NCBI GenBank assembly: GCA_900095095.1
Contig: FMBT01000292.1
Span: forward strand, 248,001-312,000
DNA from: Fragilariopsis cylindrus CCMP1102
Lineage: Eukaryota; Bacillariophyta; Bacillariophyceae; Bacillariales; Bacillariaceae
Direction: 5' to 3'
DNA length: 64,000 nucleotides
Shown: one piece after another, positions 21,097 through 32,883 of the stretch
Layout: every line of letters begins with the position of its first letter
How positions within the stretch are numbered: position 1 is the first letter of the stretch
Made by a program: the position numbers and the translations under genes
The notes under the pieces: model-generated
Databases searched by the model: none
What the model was told of the DNA's origin: nothing
The model's input: only the letters and a program-made list of their open reading frames with translations

Positions 21097-22695
21097 ATGA
21101 GATTCCTTCACTTGATCCGTCCCGTTATGGCGGTCCTCCCAGAGGTTGAAGCCCCTGACCGTAAGGTACGAAATGAATGAATGAATCGAATCGATTGTTG
21201 ACGATCATTGAATGTTTCCAACGCACAACGATAACGATGCATCCGAATAAAATGATAACCCCCAAAAATGACTACTTTTTTTTAAATCGGATTACTTTCT
21301 GACTTTTTCTCTTACTTCTATTAAATTTATAATAACTTTGAATAGATTCCTTTCCGTGAAAAGCTTCTATGGACATCCATTACTCTGTTCATTTTCTTGG
21401 TATGCTGTCAAATCCCAATTTATGGTGTCCAATCTGCCAAGTCCAGTGATCCCTTCTACTGGATGCGTGTAATTCTTGCTTCCAACCGTGGTACTCTTAT
21501 GGAACTTGGTATTAGTCCAATTGTAACATCTGGATTAGTTATGCAACTTTTGGCTGGTTCTCGAATCATTGAAGTGGATTACAATGTCAAGGAAGATCGT
21601 GCCTTGTTTTCAGGTGCTCAGAAACTATTTGGTCTATTAATTACACTCGGTGAAGCTATTGCGTATGTTGCCAGTGGAATGTATGGTGATATTAGTTCGA
21701 TCGGTGCAGGTAATGCTATTTTGATTATCTTCCAACTCTTCTGCTCTGGATTGATTGTCCTTACACTTGATGAACTATTGCAAAAGGGATACGGTCTTGG
21801 ATCGGGTATTTCTATTTTCATTGCTACCAACATTTGTGAAACAATTGTCTGGAAGGCATTCAGTCCAACTACGCTTAATACTGGTCGTGGTACAGAATTC
21901 GAAGGAGCCATCATTGCACTCTTTCATCTTCTTATCACCCGTAACGACAAGGTTAAAGCTCTTCGTGAGGCTCTCTACCGTCAGAATCTTCCCAACTTGA
22001 CCAATCTCCTGGCAACTGTCTTAATTTTTGTCATTGTGATTTACTTCCAAGGATGGCGTGTTGATCTCCCAGTGAAGTACCAAAAATACCGTGGTCAACA
22101 AGGAAACTACCCTATCAAGCTTTTCTACACATCGAACATGCCTATCATTCTTCAAACAGCCCTTGTTTCGAACTTATACTTCGTCTCTCAACTTTTATAT
22201 AATCGTGCTCCGACTAACGTTTTGGTCCGTCTTCTTGGACAATGGCAAGATGTAGAAGGAAGTATGGGACAAAAGATTCCAGTCGGAGGAATTGCTTATT
22301 ACATTTCCCCTCCCACTTCGTTTGCAGAAATCATATACGATCCTTTCCATGCCGTCTTTTATTTAACTTTTATCTTAACGGCCTGTGCTCTTTTCAGTAA
22401 GACATGGATTGAAGTATCTGGATCTTCAGCTCGTGATGTTGCCAAGCAACTTCGAGACAACCAAATGGTTATGAAAGGACATCGTGATTCTTCATTGATC
22501 CATGTCTTGAATCGATACATTCCCACTGCAGCTGCATTCGGTGGTATGTGTATCGGTGCCTTATCTGTCATCGCTGACTTTATGGGTGCGATTGGTAGTG
22601 GAACAGGTATCCTTTTGTCCGTTACCATCATCTTTCAATTATACGAAAACTTTATGAAGGAACAGAAGGATGGACAAGGTGCATTCGGCTTCTAA
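21097..22695 (+). CDS. SEC61A: Sec61 complex subunit alpha
   Basis: Two exons, 21097-21165 (23 codons, [20 protein letters not shown]) and 21346-22695. The intron is phase 0 with GTACGA...AATAG ends. The product is 472 aa, the normal length for SEC61 alpha. It starts with the family N-terminus and continues [20 protein letters not shown], then the plug region and [19 protein letters not shown] segments continue through [19 protein letters not shown] and the C-terminal [16 protein letters not shown]. It forms the protein-conducting channel of the ER membrane with Sec61 beta and gamma. In a diatom the same ER channel would also import plastid-bound proteins, since their preproteins carry signal peptides. 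No anomalies were seen. Confidence 0.97.
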
Positions 22696-23325
22696 ACAAC
22701 GAAAAAAATTCAAGAAATTGTGTGGAATAATAAAATAAAAATATAAATAATAATGCTGAGTGATATTGTTGGATTGTAGATCCGGGGCACGGTCGCGTCC
22801 TTAATAAATAGCGTTGGAGGTGCATCTTGATCGGTTCCGTATGGGCTGGATGGTGGTCGTCGTCTTTTTCTCAGTTGGATTATGATTATGATAAAGACCG
22901 CGTCATCTCTTCTTGTTGTGATGAAAGTTATAATAAGGAAATTAAGGCACAACGCCGCCACCGTATGCGTTTGGGTCTCTGCCAATTACATCTTCTAGTA
23001 CTATTGTATATCTGTTAATATATTTCATTTCGTAACACATAATAATATAAATTTAAACAAACAAAAAATAGGCTAATACATTATAGCTAGTAGAAATAGA
23101 CAACCTGCTATAGAAATCTTCGTGGAATCCCTTTCTATTCAATGGGTTATAATAGTATGTTGTTATTCATAGATTCGTAGCACCAAGATAGGAAATACAG
23201 TCGACTATTAAATATTATGAAATATTATTTATCGTTACGTGTATTCTCGAGAGTAGTAAGCGGAAGTACAGTGAAATCATGCACTTGATCTACAACGTAT
23301 GTGATTCCTTTGTCACTGACGGTTC
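22696..23325. other. Intergenic, convergent gene ends
   Basis: Spacer between the 3' ends of SEC61A and SCC2. Short frames on both strands here start at non-ATG codons and have no domain. I see no RNA gene. Confidence 0.45.
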
Positions 23326-26300
23326 TTATGCCTCTTCCTCCTCCAAGATTACAATTTCTGCGTCACTCTCATCATCATCGTCAAGATAGGAAGAATCAGA
23401 AATTTCTTTTCTGGTAAGACGACGAAATTCTGCGTACATGGTAATCATGGCATCCAATCGATCGTCAACGTCACTGTGAATGAGTAGCTTGGAATCAAAG
23501 ACAGATGACGTAGACGATTTCAGAATCGGCTTTTCTCCAACCTCCTTTGCATCAGGATTGAACCCGGAACAACGAGATTCACTCAGATTGTATATCTCTC
23601 TTAAGAAACCCTTGAGCCGTAGTAGTAAAATTAGGCATCCAGCCTCTGAACAAAGCTTGGCAAATCCAGATTTGTTAAAAGGAGGGTTTTGTTTCGACAA
23701 AACTGCAATGTTTTTCGAAGGCTCAGTATGATTGCGAACAGCAATTTCTAGTTCATCCTCTTCTGAGTTCACGTCATCTAATTCATCATCGCTCGCCAAT
23801 CCGTATGGGCGAAGAAACGCGGCAAATTTATCCAAAAGGTCTGCACCTTGCAGAGCAATATTTGAAGAGATATAATAAATTATGTACAAAACATCCGATG
23901 GAACACTGTAGGGAAGGTACGCAAGGATTTGTGATGTGAATGATAACAACATAAGATCATTCGTATATGAATCATTCTGCTTCGAATGCCCATTTTTCAA
24001 ATTCTGGGGATCAAATAAAGTCAACAGATTTCTAAACAACCCCCGCCGTTGTTTTTTAATCTTAGCAATAGACTCCTTGTATACGCTTGCGAATACACAT
24101 TCTTTCTGTAAAATTCCGTCTTTTCTAACCGAGATCAATGCCGAAACATCAACCAATTCAGGGAAAACAACAATCTGGAACAAATATGCCTGTTTGACGC
24201 CTGCACTAAGGCGTTGGCGAAGCATGTCTGGACGTTTTTCACCTTCAAGCATTAAGAATTTGAGAGCCTTTCCTCGAATACTTTCCTCGATGTCACCTTG
24301 TAAAGCCAACAGATGTGGCGTTGCTTCATTCGGATTGAGCTGGCCTTGACGCAACAAATGACCGAGAAGATCAACGGCAGCGAATCGAATTTCTTTATCT
24401 CTATGCTTAGTCATTTCAAAAAGACGAGATGCATGGTTTGTTAGAATCCCCCCAAACAGTGTAGCATCAGCGTCTTGGTCACCCGAAATCTTTTTGGATA
24501 CTGTTATGTTCTTCTTTGAATCCATTCTAGCCTTCGCCTCTCCCGATTCGACTCGGGACTCCTCTGCAAGTAAAATGTCACGCCAGCAACGAAGCGATTC
24601 GCGCTGTACAGGTTCAGGTGAAGTGTCTGCCATCACCTATAATAAAATGGTGTGGGTAACAATAGCAAATAATGGTGCCATATCGTCAAGTAGAAACAAG
24701 TTGAGAGGAGAAAAAGATAGAATGAGTAAGAAAAATATCGAATGAAACAAACTACCACGCCATCTCTTATCATTATTCGATTAATTCAGACTTACCTCAG
24801 TGATTACACCACTCATTTCTAGTTTTAGCATTTGTCGAGGGTGGGCCATAAAGACACCTGATAGCGCTTGAAGTGCAGAAACTTTTATCATCACATCAAT
24901 CGTAACATTGTCATAATATTTCATAAATATTACTTCGCAGAGGGGGGCAATTCGTAGTAGAGTTACCACTTCGGCTTTTAGTGAACTTCCAGTTTCGTCG
25001 TCGTCGTCGTCGTCGTCCTCGATCTCCATCGAATCGAATGAGGAGGATGTGCAGTATTGACAAATAGACCCCAAGACACTGAGACCTCTTTGGACGTGAT
25101 CTTTTGTCTTTTTTTTGGTTGTATAATCTCCCGATTTTTCGGTCTTGACGAGATACGAGTAGAACGTTTTTGCCAAAGAGAGAAGTCTTTTCTCGAAGAT
25201 ACCTGAGTGGTCTGATAACTCTTTATCTGCAAATAAACACAGTGTCTGCACTGCTGACGATAAAGCAGCTTTGCCCCATCTCTTAGTGATAGCCACTAAA
25301 TCATCGGCAACAGATGTACCAGAAAGTCTCTCACAATCCTCATGGTCTAATTCTGGAACGACTCGAGACAAAATTTGACAAAGTGAGCAAGCGATCTCCG
25401 CTTCATCAATGTGCTTCAAACCATTATCGATTTTCAAGTACGGGAGAAGAGTGTCGAGATGCCTCAAAACATCCGATGGCGAAGCATCTGTGAAGACGCG
25501 TAGAGTTCTAAAGATGGAGACTATATCTCCACCTTTCTCAATGGTTGGTTTTTCGTTGTCTTCTTCAACAGCGAGAAGCATCTCAAACAAAGAATCGACC
25601 AGCATCGCGATGTGATTCTTGGCAAGTCCGCTTCGTTTCTTTCGTGCTGATGACTTTTTGGTCTTATCTGAATCAGGTGTATCGGAAAGCATTTCCCGAA
25701 AGAGGAGTGTCAGATCATGTTCTGTATTAGCAGCTTTTACCACTTCAACCATTTGATGGACAGCCGTGAAACATCGAATTTGGATGTATCTGCTCCTGAC
25801 TTTCTTGGTCGTAGATCTAGTATTTTTTGTGGCTACTGACCATGCATTTGTCTGTGGAGTATTAGGTAATTGACTGACAGCATCAGAATCTGATAAAGGG
25901 GTTTTCGATCCCGAAGGTGTTGCACCCACCCCAACAACTTCTAAATTGGATACTCTAGACAGAGGAGACATTATGTCGTCAAAATTTCTACTCGAACGTG
26001 ATGATCTTCTGTTTGCCTCGCCTGCCTTGTCGGCGTTATCAAACCAAATCTTGGAGAATAGGTCGTAAATCAGGTCTCGCACTGTATCGTCTTCCTTTGG
26101 ATCGGCTGCTAATCTCAACATTACACTGCATGCCTCTGCACGACCTTCATATGTTGGATTAGTAAGAAGTATATCAAGTAAAACCTGAACGGTCCGTTTT
26201 CGGACACTCACCCCGGAATCTGAAAGACCCTGAATTAGAGCTGGGTGGAACGCGTTTGCAACATCCGGTGAATTCACGCAATAGGAGCCAACTAATGATA

Positions 26301-29022
26301 CAACTGCATCTCGAACAGATATAGATTCATCGGAAAAACGCCGAGTTACAGCGTTCCGAATAAATGGATTAGTCATCAGGTTCGAATCGGCATCAGCGAT
26401 TTTTTCAATAGCCTTCAAAGAAAGCTTCCGTACCGATTTTGATGGACTCTCCAAAAGTTTGACAATCCTACCAACTTGACTCTTGAAAGATGTAAGCAAA
26501 GTAGATAGCTTGCAACTAAAATCAACAACCATTCGGCTTCGACCTTCGTCAGACAGATGGCTAAGCATCCCGCTCAGTGATTTTGAATTCATGGTATTAT
26601 CACCGACATTAAACGTCGGAGAAGATCGAGGATCCCATAATTCGATTAGGCCGGAAATAAGTGATGAATTATCATTTGCAACGACGTTGTCATTATTTGC
26701 GTTCGCGGTGTCTAGTTCTTTCAACCACCGTGCCAACTGAAATTCATACGCATCCTTGATACCCGTCAAATCAGAATTTAGAGACAAGATAGACAAGTAA
26801 TCAATCACGAGACGCCTCATACAATACGGTCGATCAATCAAGTCAGGTGAACAACCCGATTCCCCTAAATTCATATTACGATCCCGTTCAATGTCGACAA
26901 TACGATCGAATTGACAACCGTCACACAGCCACTTTTCTGGAAGAGCATCTCGACTCACTCCAATACAATCCCCATGGTACCACGCCTTACAGCGGTCACA
27001 TTTCAACATGAATTTATCCCCAAACTCTGTTTCGTTGCAATAACAATCAAGATGCTGAATTGCGCTTTGTGTATTATTATTGTTTTCTCGAATTGTCGGT
27101 AATTCTAAACGGACGGCATGTTCTTCGTTCCATTTATTGATGCGTGCGACGGCAGCGGAGATCTTACCCAATGCATCGAATATTGTATTAAAATAGGTCG
27201 TAGTAATTGACTCCTTACCGCCCTTGGATGAGGTCATTTGAATTATGTCTCGATACATAGAGTTGGCGATTGAAAGTACAATCATTTCAGCTGCGGGATA
27301 TTCGGGTACTAACAGAACCAACAATAAGTCTTCAATAAGATTGCTAAGGATGGGCCGAAATTCCGAAGCTCCACCGTCTTCTCCTTTTTTGCTACATCGA
27401 CGCAATAAATGATTGACAAAGAAATCGCTGACTGCTTGACATGCTCCGAGACCAGAGGTAAGGCGCGGTGGTGTATACATCTGACTATTGTTGTTGTTGT
27501 CGCCGTCTAGATTGTTAAAATCCGTATTTCCAACGGAGGGACGAATCACTGCAGCTTGGACTAGACTCATAATCGTTATGGAGATAGGTTGGATGTTGGA
27601 TGAAGGAGTAGATGAAATACCGGTAGCACCTATCAATAAGGATTTTGAAAGTTCACAAGCTATTTGTGGATTCAACACCTTTGAGCAATGGATGGGAAAG
27701 GTCTTCATCCCTCTTTTGCCACTGGGCATTTTGAGCATAAGTGCGAAGAGATCTTCAACGATTAGTGGCCGTAACTTGACATACTGACGAAAGATAGAAG
27801 TTACCATACCAATGGTCGCCACATGAAGTTGGTGGGATAGGTTCACGGCTGCATCGGTGGAAGGGTCCAGTTCGAGCGAGACTAAGGCTCCCGCCGATAA
27901 TGTCATGATATGTTGGTCCTCGAGAGGGATCCGCTGGATCAAGATATCAAATCGTTCCATGAGAAGTACGGTATGGCCAGTCAGTTTAAATATAGCTTTG
28001 TAACATTTTCCCATGTCTCTAATAGTCGTGGCGTCATTGCTGTCACCACCAGTACCACCACCATCATTGGCGCTACTGCGTCGACGTCGTTTCTTTGTGG
28101 GGATGGGAGAACCATGGAGCTGCGATTTACTCATCCCTGCTGTGATATGACCACAATCGTTTATGGCGGGAAGGATATTCTTCGCTATATTGTGTCGCAT
28201 GAGGACTAAGGATGCTACGATGGCATCTTCGCTGACGACGCGACGATCAATACCAGGACTTGTCATGATGAAAAGGATAGTCCTCGCTGCTTCGAGACCA
28301 TTGGAAAGAGTTGCTAGCAATTCCGATCCATATCCATTTCGAATCCACTAATAATAACAAATATGTCACGAAAATTAAAAGAATGTTAGTCATGAAATGT
28401 TCAAAGTATAATATATATATGCGCCGAATATTTGCGTATCTTGGAGTTGTTTCTACTTCAAATTTCATCTCTTTTTTAGACAGAAATATACGATGTCCTT
28501 CTTCTTCGCATAATAATTATAATCATAATAACGTACCTCGTCGATATTTTTACAGCCTGTTTCCTTCTTGCCATCCTTTGACTTGATTTTTTGAATTGTA
28601 TCGTACGCAGATTGAATGAAATCAATTCCAGCTGCGATTGCGACATGCTTTTCCAAATATTCTACAAGTTGAGCCATCATATCGGCATCGACGTCTGCAA
28701 AGCCAAGATCTTCGTTCAGAATGCAATCGCCGTCGCCGTCACCGCCGCCGCCGCCACCACCGATGCTATTATTAGTGTTGTTGATCCCGTTGATTCGCTG
28801 CTCTGTCAGCTCTGCACACAACATGGATAGTCTGACAATTTCAACATTGGCGAGCGGACCAAGAGAAGGTCTATGACCCTCTCCACGTTGTTCGATTGCG
28901 CATAGAATACGTTCAACGATTGTGGTTGTATCGTCGATTTTGCTATTTCTGTTGTTGTTGTTGTTGTTGTTCTGACGACTATTACGACGGAAAGAATCGC
29001 CGCCACTTTCAACCTCCATCAT
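23326..29022 (-). CDS. SCC2: Cohesin loader SCC2/NIPBL with PHD finger
   Basis: Three exons, 29022-28537, 28347-24796 and 24636-23326, all phase 0, with GTACGT...TTAG and GTAAGT...ATAG introns; about 1782 aa. The N-terminus has Asn-rich and Gly-rich stretches. A PHD finger lies at ~593-645 (CYCNETEFGDKFMLKCDRCKAWYHGDC...WLCDGC), a feature shared with plant SCC2. HEAT-type helices follow (SPSKSVRKLSLKAIEKIADA; DESISVRDAVVSLVGSY; SGVSVRKRTVQVLLDILLTNP). The C-terminal part (GGILTNHASRLFEMTKHRDKEIRFAAVDLLGHLLRQG...NEATPHLLAL) matches the Nipped-B C-terminal region. With SCC4/MAU2, it loads cohesin onto chromosomes in the nucleus. It is divergent from the gene at 29447. Confidence 0.9.
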
Positions 29023-29446
29023 CTCTATCTTGTCAATGCGAAGCTTGTATACTTGTTTGTTACGATCGTTGTCTATCGTCTCATTCCGGTTTGATTCATA
29101 TTAGATATAGAATAATGAAAATGCTGCCACTATTATTTTTTCAAGGCTACTACAGTACTACTTCGTAGCTTAGAGCAAGCTATTAGCGCTTAACTACTTC
29201 ATACTAGCACGACGTACCGTATGCTACTACGGTACAAATATCTTGAGCTGAGCATTGCTCGACTGACTCCCCAAACTGTTCCCCCAAATGTGCCACGGCA
29301 CAAATTGAATAAATTAGCTTCTTTTTTAATTTTAATGGGTCGAAACACGCTAAGGTGAGAATCTTTAAATCTTTTAGGCGCTTTTTTTCTTTTGATTTTT
29401 GAATTCATTATTCTTGAATTACAATATTTTAAAAAAAACGGAAACG
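29023..29446. promoter_or_regulatory. Divergent promoter region (SCC2 / unknown gene)
   Basis: A 424-bp divergent intergenic region. It holds a 41-bp element (29286-29326) that recurs with two mismatches in the divergent region at 61166-61206. No classical TATA motif is obvious for either gene. Confidence 0.45.
29286..29326 (+). repeat. Shared promoter element, copy 1
   Basis: A 41-bp block beginning AAATGTGCCACGGCACAAAT and ending in a TTCTTTTT run. It matches 61166-61206 at 39 of 41 positions, in the same orientation. It contains the near-palindrome TGTGCC(AC)GGCACA, with a shared CGAAACAC about 15 bp after the block. The start codon of the downstream gene is ~161 bp from the block start. 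Confidence 0.85.
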
Positions 29447-30679
29447 ATGACGATGACATTGTCTGAAACGGCGTTGTTTCAAAACAAGTTCGCTCTACAT
29501 CTCGCCGTTGGGCTACTGGGTCCCACTATAGTGCTGGAATATCTCAGGAATGAATCGGTCGATCGTTCATCTTCTTCCTCGCTGTTATCTCGTCCTCAAC
29601 AACAACCACCACAACAACAACCACAACAGGTTCCCTTGTATTGGAGATCAAAGATCATCCTCCCGGACACATCGATAATTCTACAGAAGAATTGTGGGGA
29701 AGGAGAGAAATGTTCGACATCGACAAAGATCACTGCTTCTAGAAGTAAACTTCTTTTCTTCGATGTTACCATTAAATTTGTCGGGAAAGAGCACCAGCAG
29801 CAACAAGGAGAAACCAACAACAGGAATGACGACGACGGATCCTGTCAAATCCTTGTCTCTCTTGGCTTCTTTCTACTACTGCGAAAAGGAACTTCCGATG
29901 ATGATGACGACGACGACGACGACGACGAGATCGTTGGGCATTACGTCTCTACAAAGGCCTTAAATTACCAACAACTCGTGTCTCATATTACATCGTTACG
30001 ACTCGAACCGCAATCTGTCAAAGCCGAAGCTTTGGCAAATTTAATGTTCGAATCTTTTCTTTCGCAGGCTCCCCCCATTGCGGCAGAGAAAGATGATAAT
30101 AATAGTTGTTTAACTGCTAGATACGTCGTATTGAGTAGTAACTCTACTTCAATTATTACCGAGAAGAAAGAGGAGAATGGAGAAGAGGAGAACGCTCCTC
30201 TTCTGTGTGATATCGATGGTTCTTCCGACGACAACGTTTGTGATCTCTGTGTAGATATTCCCTGCAAAAGAATGGGGAATTCGAAAGGAACATTTCGACT
30301 GAAGATATCCACCGTCTCGAAGTTTGATAAATCATCATTACGCTTTCTTTATTGGGATTTAACAAAGAATGCAAATCATTATCACCATCAAAAACAAGAA
30401 CAAGAACAAGAACAGGATGACAACGAATTACTAGCTCAGGTAGAGGACGCTTTTCGTGAATTGGAACAAAAGATGCGCCCTAGTAAAGTCACAAATAATA
30501 CTACAAACATCACAAATAATAATAACAGTATTTCGGACAATCGAAATGGTGAATCGATTGATACTACTACTACTACCTCCAATAAAGGCAAGATCAAACA
30601 AAATCCACGTTTCATGCCCAGTAAACGGAGAAAGAAACAAGCTAGCAGTTTTTATGCCCCTTCCGTTGAAGAATCGTGA
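29447..30679 (+). CDS. Hypothetical protein, 410 aa
   Basis: The first ATG is at 29447 (MTMTLSETALFQNKF); upstream codons in frame are non-ATG. I do not recognise the family. The N-terminal ~35 residues are hydrophobic enough for a helix (FALHLAVGLLGPTIVLEYL). A Pro/Gln run, a poly-Asp run (~157-166) and a Gln/Glu run break up the chain. Between them are segments that look folded, such as LVSHITSLRLEPQSVKAEAL and FLYWDLTKNANHY. The C-terminus is basic (FMPSKRRKKQASSFY), resembling a nuclear localisation signal. It is transcribed divergently from SCC2. Confidence 0.6.
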   Translation: MTMTLSETALFQNKFALHLAVGLLGPTIVLEYLRNESVDRSSSSSLLSRPQQQPPQQQPQQVPLYWRSKIILPDTSIILQKNCGEGEKCSTSTKITASRSKLLFFDVTIKFVGKEHQQQQGETNNRNDDDGSCQILVSLGFFLLLRKGTSDDDDDDDDDDEIVGHYVSTKALNYQQLVSHITSLRLEPQSVKAEALANLMFESFLSQAPPIAAEKDDNNSCLTARYVVLSSNSTSIITEKKEENGEEENAPLLCDIDGSSDDNVCDLCVDIPCKRMGNSKGTFRLKISTVSKFDKSSLRFLYWDLTKNANHYHHQKQEQEQEQDDNELLAQVEDAFRELEQKMRPSKVTNNTTNITNNNNSISDNRNGESIDTTTTTSNKGKIKQNPRFMPSKRRKKQASSFYAPSVEES

Positions 30680-30955
30680 TATTGTTTAGACTACTAAATA
30701 TGGTCTTGGGGGAGCAGTGAATAAGCAAAGCTGTTTACGCTGCACAAAGTGAGTGAATCAAAATAGATGGAAAAATCCTAGATTGTAAGAGAAATCTTTG
30801 ATGTATTAATATAATGATAGTTTAATTAAGGTAACAGCTAGGTCCTTTAACATTTAATGTACTATATAGCCTAGTTATATAGTTCTATTGAATACTTCCC
30901 ACACAAAACACAAACATTTTTATTTTCTGATAATAATTACGAAGAACTTTTTGTT

Positions 30956-32295
30956 TTAGAAGCACGTGCAACATGAACAAGTCACTTCTGGCGATTCCCC
31001 GAGACAGTCTGCTTCGACTAATGTAAGATATGATTCGAATTGAAGACGACGATTATCCCTGACGTCGCACAATTTCTCAAGAGATCCTACCACTTGGTTA
31101 TCTTGTATAGACAACTCCACTACAAATTAGAATTAATTGATCATCATTATAATAGTCGTCATAAATAGACGAAGTTAATATGTGAAGGAAAGATAACGTA
31201 ACAAAAGAAAGAAAGGATAAGAATACATCATTGAGAAATTATGACAATACAGTTGTAATATACCCAATAAGTATGAATAGCGTTCGATCTCCTCCATTTC
31301 TTCTTTTTTGGATTACATATTATTTGAATATTATTATATAACGTACCTAATTGTTCCAATCCAATCAATTCATCAAAGAGTTCACCAGATAAATTATTCG
31401 ATTGAAGATTTAAAACTTCCAATGGACGATATTCATTATCATCATCGTCGTTTGATGTGGCATCACCACTACACGACATGCCATACCATTGACATTCATT
31501 CCCCGCCCCCAACCATGGATTCTCCGGGCATTCTTCTTCTTCATCATCATCGTCATCATCGACTTTGGAAGATACCGGTAAGCTTAGTAAAGATGAAGTA
31601 TGCTTCTCTTGTGAACTACACCGCGTCCATTGATCACCTCCCAATTGATAATATAATAAAGCTAATCGATATCTTTGATGAATCCGTTCAGATTCTCCAG
31701 GACATATAATAGCAGAATCGATATTATCTAACCAATCTCGTGCCTTGAATTGACTAGTTTCTGGATTGATAAGACTAGAAGAATCAGATACGGTAAGTAG
31801 TTCGGATAGTATATCTCTTGATCTTTCAATGGCAGTGGTGTCACATTTTGTTTGGATAAGTAAATCACGATCCTCTCGGGTAGGAGGTTCTTCGGGGGGT
31901 GTTGGAACTTCTGCGATAGGTTTGTCTACTGATTTAGTAGGCATCGAAGTAGGTTCAGGCAATGAAGTATCCATGGAAAAGAATATACTATTTACGTCTG
32001 CATCCAATAATACCGGTGTATCATTATCATTATCTTGTTGTTGTAACGACAACGGCACCATGTCAACGTAGTTGCTGTTGAATGATAGGTCTACAACCAC
32101 CCTTGGTATATATCTGGTACGTCTTCTTACATTTTTGGCCTTTACATGTACGTGTGCACTACTCGCATTATTACTATTATTACTATTATTATTATTATTA
32201 TTATTATCATCATTATCTCCATTGCAACTCCAAAGAAAGCCTATACCGAGGAATAGGATATTGCATATCGTCGTAGAGGTTGTAAGACGCATCAT
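30956..32295 (-). CDS. Secreted leucine-rich-repeat protein
   Basis: Two exons, 32295-31347 and 31119-30956, with a phase 1 intron (GTACGT...TGTAG); 370 aa. Exon 2 is short but clear: it continues the LRR as VELSIQDNQVVGSLEKLCD and ends with a Cys-rich tail (EVTCSCCTCF). Residues 1-26 are a signal peptide, followed by a poly-Asn stretch and a disordered Pro/Thr region. From ~215 comes an LRR N-terminal cap-like segment (RYRLALLYYQLGGDQWTRC...NPWLG...ECQWYGMSC), then about two LRRs (LEVLNLQSNNLSGELFDELI). Diatom genomes encode many short secreted LRR proteins of this kind; ligand and role are unknown. It is divergent from the oxygenase gene. Confidence 0.82.
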
Positions 32296-32883
32296 TTTGT
32301 AGCAAAAGGTATTTTTTGTGTTGTTCCTTTTTGATGATTATGATTTTTGGGTACTTTATTCTCCTGGATCTCTATCTTTCCATTGTACAGTATTATGTAC
32401 AGGTAGGATGAATGTAAGTACTACTGGTGGTTGATATGTGAAACTAACATTTTTACAACACCGTACTGTATTTCATATTTTTATTGACAATCGGATACGT
32501 CAATTAACAATTACCGCCAAAGCTCGCCGCACCACGAACGGCTATTTTTTTATGTTGATGCGCAAATTTTAAGCGGAAATTTCAGATTTTCTATGTGAGA
32601 ACTCATTATTTGAGATTTTTAAATGTGAACGTATTTCTTAGTAAGCGCGCGTAATTAGCAACTCTTTTCCGCGCCACACATATTATTTTACTACCGTACA
32701 GTATTACGTATTACATACAATATATTAAGCAATCCATCAAGTCCCACATCGTCACAAGCCATCAACCGGTAGTCATCTACTGTATTACAGTAAAAGATAC
32801 ATCATCATACATCATAGAATTCAGGTAATATATGTGCAAATTTACATAAGGGATTACACGTTAAAACGCTCGCGAACCCAATA
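32296..32883. promoter_or_regulatory. Divergent intergenic region
   Basis: 588 bp between two divergent genes, AT-rich, with no coding potential. The palindrome element of the other two divergent regions is not present here. I see no specific motif. Confidence 0.35.

Noticed and set aside
28465-28536. C-terminal tail of a separate 185-aa gene upstream of SCC2
   Set aside because: The frame crosses a GTACGT donor at 28536 and phase 0 joins to the 28347 exon, so it is SCC2 exon 1.
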